A stretch of DNA of 64,000 bases from Burkholderiales bacterium (lineage in GTDB: Bacteria > Pseudomonadota > Gammaproteobacteria > Burkholderiales > SG8-39): assembly GCA_027493935.1 (NCBI GenBank), contig JAOSJV010000013.1, positions 1 to 64,000 of the forward strand, given 5' to 3'. Position numbers and translations under genes: made by a program. The notes under the pieces are model-generated. The model searched no databases, was not told the origin of the DNA, and saw only the letters and a program-made list of their open reading frames with translations. Position 1 is the stretch's first letter; each line of letters begins with the position of its first letter. This document shows, piece by piece, positions 55,390-63,385 of the stretch.

Positions 55390-56924
55390 ATGCACCTGCC
55401 CTCGATCATCGTCGAGAACGCCACGCTCAGGGCGAGGCAGACGGCCATCTTCGATGACGAGGGCGCTCAAGACTGGTCGCAGTTCGCCGACCGCATTGCA
55501 CGGGCGGCCGGTGCGCTTCAGGGCTACGGGCTGGCCCCGGGGATCATTTTGCGATCATCATGCGCAACGCGTTCCGGCACGCGGAGCTGCTGTGGGCGGG
55601 ATACTGGAGCGGCATCGTTCCGGTGCCGATCAATTGGCGGCTGAGTCCGCGCGAAATCGCGCCGATCCTCGAGGACTGCGATGCCCGGATCATCGCCGTC
55701 ACGGAGGAATTCATCCCGCTGTTCGACTCGCCGGCGCTTTCGCGCTGGCGTGACAGGCTGCTGACGGTCGAGGCCGGCGGAGCGACGCGCGGACAGTACG
55801 AAGCGTTGATCGCCTCGGCGGCGCCGGCGCCGGTCCGCCCCTCAGCGGCCGGGGATGATGCCATCCTGCTCTACACCGGTGGCACCACCGGTCGCAGCAA
55901 GGGCGTGCGGCTGACGCACGCGAACATCGTCGCCGATGCCTGGCAGAACGGCATGGCGCTCGGGATCCGCCCCGCGGACCGCTACCTGCACGTCGCGCCG
56001 ATGTTCCATTCGGCCGACCTGAACGGCACCTGCTGCTTTCTGCTCGGAGGCGGCCACGCCTACCTGCCGCAGTTCACGCCGGCCGCGTTCTTCGCCGCGG
56101 TCGAGCGCCACCGCGTCACGCTCACCAACCTGGTGCCGACGATGGTGAAGATGATCGCGGAGGCGCCGGACGCCGAGCGCTTCGACCTCTCGTCGCTGCG
56201 ACTGATCTACTACGGCTCGAGCCCGATGCCCTACGAATGGCTGTGCGCCGCGCGCGAGCGCTTTCCGGGCGTCGCGTGGGTGCAGGGCTATGGCCTGACG
56301 GAGACCGCGCCGATTCTCACCGTCCTGGATCACGAGGCCCATCTGCGCTGCTTCGCCTCGGGCGACGTGGCGCGGCTCGCGTCGGTCGGCACGCCGGTCG
56401 CCGGCGTGCAGATGCGCATCTTCGACGGTCAGGACCGACCGCTGCCGACCGGCGAGATCGGGGAGGTGGTGGTGCGCGGCCCAAACGTCAGTCCCGGCTA
56501 CTTCAACCGCGAGGAGGAGACCGCGCGCGCCTTTCGCGGCGGCTGGTTCCACACCGGCGACGTCGGGCGCCTGGACCAGGACGGGTTCCTGACGCTCGTG
56601 GACCGCAGCAAGGATGTCATCATCACGGGCGGCGAGAACGTCTACTCGACCGAGGTCGAGGCGGTCCTCTATCGGCACCCCGACATTGCCGAGGCCGCGG
56701 TCGTGCGCGTTCCGGACGAGCGTCTCGGCGAGGCGCTGTTCGCGGTGATCGTCTGCAAGCCGGGGCGCACCCTCGAGCCCGAGGAGGTCATCGCGCACTG
56801 CCGCCAGTACATCGGCGGCTACAAGATCCCGCGCCGCATGGCGTTCGTCGAGGCGCTGCCGCGCACCGCGCTCGGCAAGATCCAGAAGAACGTGCTGCGC
56901 GAAACCTACGGCAAGCCGGCCTGA
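55390..56924 (+). CDS. AMP-binding acyl-CoA synthetase (frameshift near 55545)
   Basis: This ANL-superfamily enzyme is about 510 residues. The N-terminal 55 residues (MHLPSIIVENATLRARQTAI) join the rest once a G is restored at CCCCGGGG near 55545 (DHFAIIMRNAFRHAELLWAG). ATP motif ILLYTGGTTGRSKGVRLTHA, YGLTETAPI, the GWFHTGDVGRLDQDG hinge region and the catalytic Lys in RTALGKIQKNVLRE are all present. It forms acyl-AMP and then acyl-CoA from a fatty, aromatic or other carboxylic acid. Substrate cannot be assigned. Confidence 0.92.
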
Positions 56925-57268
56925 CCTGGTGGTCCGGCCGGCGCGCGGGCGAGGCCGCGTGTCTTCATTGCGCCACCGGTGCGCTGCGGCGGGCGCGTTT
57001 CACCCGGAGCGCGTTTCGCCCGGAACCGGCGTTGCGGCTAGGTCGAGCCCGCACGAACGTCGCCTCCCTGCGCACGAGGCCACCCGACGAATCGGTCGGC
57101 CATCGCGACGATCTTCACTTCACGGACACAAGTGAACGTCGCGATCTTCTCGTCCGCACCGAACGAAGCCGAGATCGCGACTGCCGAGACGTGAAAGTGG
57201 CCTCGGTGCGCGGACGGCCGACGAGCGTCGCGGGGAGGGCGCCGCCGGCAAGCGAAGCGCGCCCGCGG
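56925..57268. other. Intergenic stretch, no gene seen
   Basis: About 340 bp between convergent genes; no open frame with recognisable character and no clear terminator hairpin. Confidence 0.4.
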
Positions 57269-57760
57269 TCACTGAACGACTCGAAACAGGGATGTCGGGT
57301 CGAGCTTCATGACTGCCTCGTAGCGGGCAACGCCCTTCGTGTCCCGGTTGATCGTCTGCATCACCGAAAGAACGGTGTGAGGCAGCTCATAGGTGAGCTT
57401 GCGACCGGACGTCCGGTGAACGAAAGTCACTCGCGCGAGCACTCCCGGGGCGGCACGTTCGGGGTCAAGGGACAGCGTTCGCTGGCCGACACTCGCAGAC
57501 ACGGCGATCGCGATACCGTCCAGTACGCATGGGCATGGCGTCTGCGGCCCGTCAACGTAGTGAACCGAAAGCTGACGCCGGTCGGCGCCCATGCGTTGCA
57601 TCGCGTCGAGGCCGACGCGGATTCCAAGGGCAATGAGGCTCCCGAACCCCCCGTGCACACGGTCGCCCCACTCGACCCACTGCTCTGGGGTTTGTGCGCG
57701 CGCCGCGGGCGCAGTCAGGGCCAGAGCTGCCGCGAGAGCAAGGTAGGACCAGCGCTTCAT
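57269..57760 (-). CDS. Exported FmdE-like domain protein
   Basis: This 163-residue protein has a cleavable signal peptide (SYLALAAALALTAPAARAQT, cleavage near 23). The mature part resembles the FmdE domain (formylmethanofuran dehydrogenase subunit E region): WGDRVHGGFGSLIALGIRVG, then LSVHYVDGPQTPCPCVLDGI and SVGQRTLSLDP. The usual HGHxCPG motif is HGGFGSL, so the first metal Cys is absent, while a CPC pair is retained. FmdE-type domains bind metal and are best known from methanogens. An exported bacterial version is uncommon knowledge to me; possible roles are metal or cofactor handling in the periplasm. Confidence 0.68.
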   Translation of the reverse strand: MKRWSYLALAAALALTAPAARAQTPEQWVEWGDRVHGGFGSLIALGIRVGLDAMQRMGADRRQLSVHYVDGPQTPCPCVLDGIAIAVSASVGQRTLSLDPERAAPGVLARVTFVHRTSGRKLTYELPHTVLSVMQTINRDTKGVARYEAVMKLDPTSLFRVVQ

Positions 57761-58014
57761 CGTTCGATTCCTCTCCCAGGGTCGCCTCCAAGATCGATGC
57801 GACCACTCTGGATCGACCAGTCTTTGCCGTGATGGCGATCACCGGCTCGCGCGACCCAGGCGGCGGGTCTGAACGAGAACAATATCATCCGGACAGCCCG
57901 GTTGTCGCGAATTGCGTGCCGCGCTCTGATGGGTCCGCCCCTGCGGCGCCGCGCTTCGCGGGCGAGAGCCCCGCGCGTGGGCGGGCGAGGCCGCGCGTGT
58001 CGCAGCGCCCGCGG

Positions 58015-58632
58015 TCAGAACCTGCCGCCCAGCAGGTAGAACGCGAGCTTCGCGCACTCCAGCACCACCTGCGGCGCGGCCTCGCGGTCGGCCCACCAGC
58101 GCTCGGGGAAGGTCTCGTGCCGGCTCGCGACGACCAGAACGTGCGCGTGGGGCAGCGCGTCGGCGAGGATGAGGCGCGCGCGCCGCACGTGGTAGGGCGA
58201 GGTCACCACGAGCAGCGTGGGCGTGCCGTCCGGGAAGCGCGCGCGCAGCGCGCGCCCTTCGGCGGCGGTGCTCTTCATGTCCCGGCCGAAGGTCTCGATC
58301 GCGCTGTCGGGCACGCCTTTGCGCATGAGCAGCGTGCGCGCCGCCTCCTCGAACCAAGGCTGTGCAACGCCTTCGCGCTCGGCGAGCAGCCGCCGCGGCG
58401 AGCGGTACGGCTCGGAGAGCAGTATGCGTGGCGCGTGGCGCGCACCGTAGAGCTCGGCGCCGGTGAGCGCGCGCGTGGGCTCGTCGCCGAGCACCACGAT
58501 CGCGTCGGCGCGCTGCGGCGCGTCGTCCGCGCGCAGCCAGCCGGCGGCGTTGTAGGCTGCTACGGCGGCGGCCGCGGCGGCGAGCGCGCCGAGCGCGAGC
58601 AGGGTGAGCACGCAACGCTTGAAGCACTGCAT
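58015..58632 (-). CDS. YdcF/DUF218 family protein
   Basis: This 205-residue protein has one N-terminal membrane anchor (VLTLLALGALAAAAAAVAAY) and the DUF218 fold: RADAIVVLGDEPTRALTGAE, LLSEPY, FGRDMKSTAAEGRALRARFP and LLVVTSPYHVRRARLI. ElyC, SanA and YdcF belong here; some affect envelope integrity and lipid carrier recycling. The frame starts at the ATG 58632. Divergent from the aminopropyltransferase-like gene, 129 bp away. Confidence 0.86.
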   Translation of the reverse strand: MQCFKRCVLTLLALGALAAAAAAVAAYNAAGWLRADDAPQRADAIVVLGDEPTRALTGAELYGARHAPRILLSEPYRSPRRLLAEREGVAQPWFEEAARTLLMRKGVPDSAIETFGRDMKSTAAEGRALRARFPDGTPTLLVVTSPYHVRRARLILADALPHAHVLVVASRHETFPERWWADREAAPQVVLECAKLAFYLLGGRF

Positions 58633-58761
58633 AATCGCGCCTCGCGAACGTACCCGGGGCCTCGCTCGCGCGAGGTTTCGTCCCGGAAAGGGGATCGCAA
58701 CGGGGTCGAGCGCCCCTTTGCGGCGGCTTCCAACAACGACGGATTCTAGCGGCGTGCGCGT

Positions 58762-59547
58762 ATGAAGGGGCTCAAGCGCTGGATCGCGGGCAGGCGCTCG
58801 AGCGTCGAGGTGAGCGAGAAGCGCGGCGTCCGCGCGCTGCACCTCGGCGGCGATGCGATCCAGAGCGCGATCCGGCTGTCGCAGCCCGACGCGCTCGAGC
58901 TGCACTACACGCGCGCGATGATGAGCTTCATGCTGTTCGAGCCAGCGCCGCGCGAGATCCTGATGATCGGGCTCGGCGGCGGCTCGATCGCGCGCTTCGC
59001 GCACGCGCGCCTGCCGATGACCCGCATGACCGTGGTCGAGATCAACGCGCGCGTGCTCGCCGCCGCGCGCAGCCACTTCGGGCTGCCCGAGGAGGACGCG
59101 CGGCTCAGGATCGAGATCGCCGACGGCGCGACGTACGTGCCAGCGCACCCCGGGTCGGCGGACGTGCTTCTGCTAGACGCCTTCGAGGACGGCGTGTCGG
59201 TGAAGTCGCTCGCGACGCAGGCGTTCTACGACGCCTGCCGCAAGGCGCTGCGGTCGGGCGGAATCCTGGTGGTGAACTTCATCGCGTCCGAGCGCAAGTT
59301 CGGCGCGTGTCTCGGCCGGATCGAGCAGGCCTTCGACGACCAGGTGCTGCTGCTGCCTGCCGGCGACCGGGTGAACAACATCATCCTCGCCTTCAACGGC
59401 GGTCCCGCGCGGGTGCCGATCGCCGGCCTGAACGCGACGGCCGAGGCGCTCAAGCGCGAGTTCGACCTGCCGTTCGACCGTTTCGTGGCCGATCTCCTGC
59501 GCTTCAACGCACGCACCGCCGGCCACCTGCGGCTCGAGCGGGCCTGA
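58762..59547 (+). CDS. Spermidine synthase-like (aminopropyltransferase-fold) protein
   Basis: This 261-residue Rossmann-fold protein has the family core IGLGGGSIARFAHARLPMTR, VVEINARVLAAARSHFGLPE and the loop LLLDAFEDGVSVKSLATQAF. It resembles SpeE-type polyamine aminopropyltransferases. In SpeE the catalytic loop is DxTDP; here the equivalent is DAFEDG, seen in the many annotated 'spermidine synthase' relatives of uncertain activity. It precedes by 124 bp the SPFH gene of a cluster that ends with a second, membrane-bound protein of the same fold. Confidence 0.82.
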   Translation: MKGLKRWIAGRRSSVEVSEKRGVRALHLGGDAIQSAIRLSQPDALELHYTRAMMSFMLFEPAPREILMIGLGGGSIARFAHARLPMTRMTVVEINARVLAAARSHFGLPEEDARLRIEIADGATYVPAHPGSADVLLLDAFEDGVSVKSLATQAFYDACRKALRSGGILVVNFIASERKFGACLGRIEQAFDDQVLLLPAGDRVNNIILAFNGGPARVPIAGLNATAEALKREFDLPFDRFVADLLRFNARTAGHLRLERA

Positions 59548-59671
59548 CCGTCCGGTCCGTCCGGCGGCAGGAATTCACGCGCGCGCCCAGCGCGGGGCGT
59601 CGCAAGCTACCGCCGGCACGCGCAGCGGGGCTACACTAGCGCACCTTCGCTTCGCACCCTCGGGAGGCGCC

Positions 59672-60742
59672 ATGGCGGTCTGGGACTTCGTCAAGAAGCA
59701 GTTCATCGACATCATCCACTGGACGGAGGAGGGCGAAGGCACGCTCGCCCACCGCTTCCCGATGCAGGACATGGAAATCCAGTACGGCGCGAGCCTCACC
59801 GTGCGCGAATCGCAGATGGCGCTCTTCGTCGACGAGGGACGCGTCGCCGACGTGTTCGGCCCGGGCCGCTACAAGCTCGTCACGCAGACGATTCCGGTCC
59901 TCACCTACCTCAAGAACTGGGACAAGCTGTTCGAGTCGCCCTTCAAGAGCGACGTCTACTTCTTCAGCACGCGCCTGCAGGTCGACCAGAAGTGGGGCAC
60001 GCCGAATCCGATCACCATCCGCGACAAGGAGTTCGGCGCGGTGCGGCTGCGCGCCTTCGGCATCTACAGCTATCGCATCGTCGACCCGAAGGCGTTCTAC
60101 CTGAACATCAGCGGCACCCGCGAGCACTACACGGTGGACGACCTCTCCGGGCAGCTCCGGAGCACGATCGTAGGCTCGATGACCGACCTCTTCGGCGAGT
60201 CGGGCATCCCGTTCCTCGACCTCGCCGCCAACCAGGACGAGCTCGGCGCGAAGCTGCGCGAGAAGATGACCGAGACGTTCAAGACGCTCGGCCTCGAGCT
60301 CGCCGGGTTCGTCGTGCAGAACGTCTCGCTGCCCGAGGAGCTGCAGAAGATCCTCGACCAGCGCATCGGCATGAACATGGTCGGCGACATGGGTCGCTAC
60401 ACGCAGTTCCAGGTGGCCTCCAGCATCCCGACCGCAGCGGCGAACGAGGGCGGCCTCGCCGGCGCGGGCGCCGGGCTCGGCGCGGGCCTCGCGATGGGGC
60501 AGGCGATGGCGGGTGCGCTCGGGCAGTCGCTGCAGGGCGGCGCACCGGGGGCGCAGGCGGGAGCGCAGGGCGGGTCGCAAGGCGGCGCGCCGGGCGGCGT
60601 GGCCGCGAGCGCAGGTACCGGCCAGTCGCCGCAAGAAGTCATGCAGCTCCTCGAGAAGCTGCACGAGCTCAAGTCGAAGGGCGTGCTGACCGAGCAGGAG
60701 TACGAGGGCAAGAAGGCCGAGCTGCTGAAGAAGCTCGGGTGA
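59672..60742 (+). CDS. SPFH domain (YdjI/virion-core-like) protein with SHOCT tail
   Basis: This 356-residue protein has an SPFH/band-7-like domain of the virion core/YdjI subgroup over residues about 1-265 (IIHWTEEGEGTLAHRFPMQD, VFGPGRYKLVTQTIPVLTYL, EFGAVRLRAFGIYSYRIVDP, FVVQNVSLPEELQKILDQRI). A Gly/Ala/Gln-rich linker (about 266-318) and a C-terminal SHOCT motif (LLEKLHELKSKGVLTEQEYE) complete it. SPFH proteins organise membrane microdomains; this subgroup lacks a membrane segment and often accompanies DUF4178 proteins. CGGGAGG precedes the ATG. It starts the apparent operon that runs to the window end. Confidence 0.9.
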   Translation: MAVWDFVKKQFIDIIHWTEEGEGTLAHRFPMQDMEIQYGASLTVRESQMALFVDEGRVADVFGPGRYKLVTQTIPVLTYLKNWDKLFESPFKSDVYFFSTRLQVDQKWGTPNPITIRDKEFGAVRLRAFGIYSYRIVDPKAFYLNISGTREHYTVDDLSGQLRSTIVGSMTDLFGESGIPFLDLAANQDELGAKLREKMTETFKTLGLELAGFVVQNVSLPEELQKILDQRIGMNMVGDMGRYTQFQVASSIPTAAANEGGLAGAGAGLGAGLAMGQAMAGALGQSLQGGAPGAQAGAQGGSQGGAPGGVAASAGTGQSPQEVMQLLEKLHELKSKGVLTEQEYEGKKAELLKKLG

Positions 60743-60749
60743 GCGTGGA

Positions 60750-60870
60750 TCTCCTCGTCCCCGCGAAAGCCGGGATGACATCGTTCCGTGCGGTAATTCG
60801 CGCGAAAGCGGGCGTCCCGCCGGAGGCCGATCGAGGGCCTGATGGATCCCCGCTTGCGCGGGGATGACGC
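60750..60870. repeat. Dispersed palindromic repeats between SPFH and DUF4178 genes
   Basis: Three degenerate copies occur here: CCCCGCGAAAGCCGGGATGA, CGCGCGAAAGCGGGCGTCCC and the best formed, ATCCCCGC-TTGC-GCGGGGAT at 60846-60865. The same family occurs at 63318-63345 (TTCCCGC-TTGC-GCGGGAA) and, in part, near 1975. These match the common proteobacterial GTCATTCCCGCG-type intergenic repeat. Confidence 0.7.
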
Positions 60871-60927
60871 ACGCGGCTGTGCGGGCGGCGGCGCGGAAGA
60901 CGCCACCGTTCCGGCTCCAGGGGCCAA

Positions 60928-62850
60928 ATGAGAAGAGCAAACTGCCCTTCGTGCGGCGCGCCGGTGCTGTTCCGCGGCGCGACCTCGATCGTCGCCGTCT
61001 GCGAATTCTGCAAGAGCACGCTTCTGCGCAAGGGGGGCGATCTCGAGAACATCGGCAAGATGGCCGAGCTCCTCGAGGACGCTTCGCCGATCCAGCTCGG
61101 CACCGAGGGGGGTCTACCGCGGCAAGCACTTCTCGGTCGTCGGCCGCATCCAGTACCGCTACGGCGCGGGCGTATGGAACGAGTGGCACTGCCTGTACAA
61201 CGATGGGCGCACGGGCTGGCTGTCCGACGCGATGGGCAACTACCTCCTCACCTTCCTGCGGCCGATGCCCAACCTGCCGAAGCTCGAGGAGCTCGCGCCG
61301 GGTCGGGTGCTGAAGGTCGAGGGCAAAGCGCTCGCGGTCGTCAACATCGAGCACGCCGAGGTCGTCGCCGGGGCGGGTGAGCTGCCGGTCGAGGTGGGGT
61401 CCGGCTGGGTCGCCCCGGTGGTAGACCTGCGCGGTGAGCAGGGCGAGTTCGCCACCATCGATTACAGCGAGGACCCGCCGCTCTTCTTTCTCGGCGAGCG
61501 GGTGCCGTTCGAGGCGCTGCGCCTCGCGAACCTGCGCGAGGACCGCGCGGGCGCCGGTCCGGCCACCGCGACCGCGGTCGCGTTCAACTGCCCGGATTGC
61601 GGTGCGCCGCTCGCGAAGCACGTCGAGGTCACCGAGGCGATCGGCTGCGGAGCTGCGGCTCGGTGCTCGACGTGACCCATCCCACGGTCGAGATCCTGAG
61701 TCATCTGGCCGCGAACGCGAAGCGGTTCTCCCCCTCGATACCGCTCGGCGCCCGCGGGCGGGTCGAGGGCTCCGAGTTCGAGGCGGTGGGCTACATGCGC
61801 CGCGAAATCGTGGTCGAGGGCGTCGCCTACAGCTGGGGAGAGTACCTGCTCCACAACCGCGAACGCGGCTTCCGGTGGATCACCGAGTACGAGGGGCACT
61901 TCAGCGTCGTGCGCGACTGCGACGGCGTGCCGCGCGTGGCGCACGGCGAGCCGCCGGTCGCGCACTATCGCGACCGCACCTACCGCCACTTCCAGCACAG
62001 CCGGGCGCGCGTCATCTTCGTGCTCGGCGAGTTCTACTGGCGCGTGCGCATCGGCGATGCGGCGAAGGTGGACGACTACGTCTCGCCGCCGTACATCCTT
62101 TCGGCCGAGCGCACGACGAACGAGACCACCTGGTCGATCGGCGAGTACGTCGAGCCGAAGGCACTGTGGAAGACGCTCGGGCTGAAGACCCGCCCGCCGC
62201 GTCGGAGCGGCATCGCGCCGAACCAGCCTTCGCCCTACACCGGAAAGGTGCTCGGCTACTGGAAGGCGTTCGCGATCCTCGCGCTCGTCGCGCTCGTGCT
62301 GCAGGTGTTCTTCTGGTTCGGCGCCGACAGCCGGGTGCTGCTCGCCCAGCCGTTCGAGTTCGCGCCGGGGCGCCCGCCCACGCCCATCGTCACGCCGCCG
62401 TTCGAGGTGCGCGGCACGAAGCCCACGCCGCTCGCCGTGCGTACCGTCGCCGACGTCGACAACAGCTGGGTCTTTCTCGGCATGACGCTCGTCGAGAAGA
62501 ACACCGGTGCGACCTACCAGCTCGGGCGCGAGGTCGCGTACTACCACGGCTCGTCGGGCGGGGAGTCGTGGACCGAGGGTAGCCGGGACGACCGCGCGCG
62601 CGTCGCGAGCCTGCCGCCCGGCACCTACTACCTCGAGATCGAGCCGGAGGGCGACGCGCGCAGCCGCCGCGCGATTCGCGGCCGGGTGGAGGTGTTCCGC
62701 GACCCGCCGGACTGGACCAACCTCCTCATCCTGTTCGGCGTACTGGCGTTCTTCCCCGTGCGTGCGCTGTGGCGCTCGGCCGCTTTCGAGCGGCGGCGGT
62801 GGGCCGAGAGCGACTACGCGCCCGGAGACGACGATGACGACGGCGACTGA
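60928..62850 (+). CDS. DUF4178 domain-containing protein (frameshifts near 61110 and 61650)
   Basis: This protein of about 640 residues reads across two single-base errors: an extra G in the six-G run at about 61110 (restoring GVYRGKHFSVVGRIQYRYGA) and a lost C near 61650 (restoring IGCRSCGSVLDV). It has two zinc ribbons (NCPSCGAPVLFRGATSIVAV with CEFCKS, and FNCPDCGAPLAKHV with CRSCGS), two DUF4178 modules (GVWNEWHCLYNDGRTGWLSD; EGVAYSWGEYLLHNRERGFR), two C-terminal membrane segments (KAFAILALVALVLQVFFWFG; NLLILFGVLAFFPVRALWR) and an acidic end. It links the SPFH gene to the DUF350 and aminopropyltransferase genes. Confidence 0.85.
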
Positions 62851-62859
62851 GGGTCGGCA

Positions 62860-63009
62860 ATGAGAGCCTACGTGGTGATCGGCGCGCTGCTCCTGTCGCT
62901 TTTCGGCTACGCGCAGCGCGAGCACTGGTCGGTCTACGGCAGCGATGCGCAGGCCGCGCCGCGCGGTAGTCGGCTCGGGCCGGGCAGCGCGATCTCGCGG
63001 CACAAGTGA
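62860..63009 (+). CDS. 49-residue membrane peptide
   Basis: This short gene has one N-terminal membrane segment (MRAYVVIGALLLSLFGYAQR) and a short polar tail (EHWSVYGSDAQAAPRGSR). It starts 9 bp after the DUF4178 stop with a GGGTCGG stretch before the ATG and ends 40 bp before DUF350. Short peptides of this kind, with YAQREHW-like sequence, are often found between these two genes, which supports it as real. Confidence 0.65.
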   Translation: MRAYVVIGALLLSLFGYAQREHWSVYGSDAQAAPRGSRLGPGSAISRHK

Positions 63010-63049
63010 GCGGCACCCGGCAAGCAACGAACGACAACGGAGGCAACCG

Positions 63050-63269
63050 ATGCTCGAATACCTGAAACCGGCCGCGCTGATCGGCTCGCTCGTCTACTCC
63101 TTTCTCGGCGTGCTGTTCATGGTGATCGCCTTCGTCGTGATCGACCGGCTGACGCCCTACGACCTGTGGAAGGAGCTGATCGAGCACAAGAACCAGTCAC
63201 TCGCGATCGTGGTGGCCGGGATGGTGCTCGCGATCGCGACTCGTCGTCGCAGCGGCGATCCATGGCTAG
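63050..63269 (+). CDS. DUF350 (YjfL-like) membrane protein (frameshift near 63239)
   Basis: This protein of about 72 residues has two membrane segments (SLVYSFLGVLFMVIAFVVID and SLAIVVAGMVLAIAIVVAAA) around the loop RLTPYDLWKELIEHKNQ, the standard DUF350 pattern. The second segment is completed by deleting one C in GCGACTCGTCGTCGC near 63239, which gives a stop at 63267-63269. The apparent longer frame beyond is only repeat sequence. DUF350 proteins are small envelope proteins often encoded beside polyamine or glutathionylspermidine synthase-like genes (YjfCL type). Confidence 0.83.
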
Positions 63270-63317
63270 CGACGGCTCCACTGCCGTCTTCCGCACCGGG
63301 TCCGTTCTGCCGGCGGC

Positions 63318-63345
63318 CTGGATTCCCGCTTGCGCGGGAACGACG
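63318..63345. repeat. Dispersed palindrome TTCCCGC-TTGC-GCGGGAA
   Basis: A perfect 7-bp stem with TTGC loop lies in the gap between DUF350 and the last gene, the same repeat family as at 60750-60870. Confidence 0.7.
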
Positions 63346-63385
63346 GCCTTCCGCGCGCTCGCCGCGTACTGAAAGTCGGTAGCCG

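Noticed and set aside
59672..60742. Phage virion protein, as the 'virion core' family name suggests
   Set aside because: It is a cellular SPFH-domain protein with a SHOCT tail in a bacterial operon; the name is historical.
63270..63382. Long C-terminal extension of DUF350
   Set aside because: The extra codons are translated repeat sequence read after a one-base error; the corrected frame stops at 63269.
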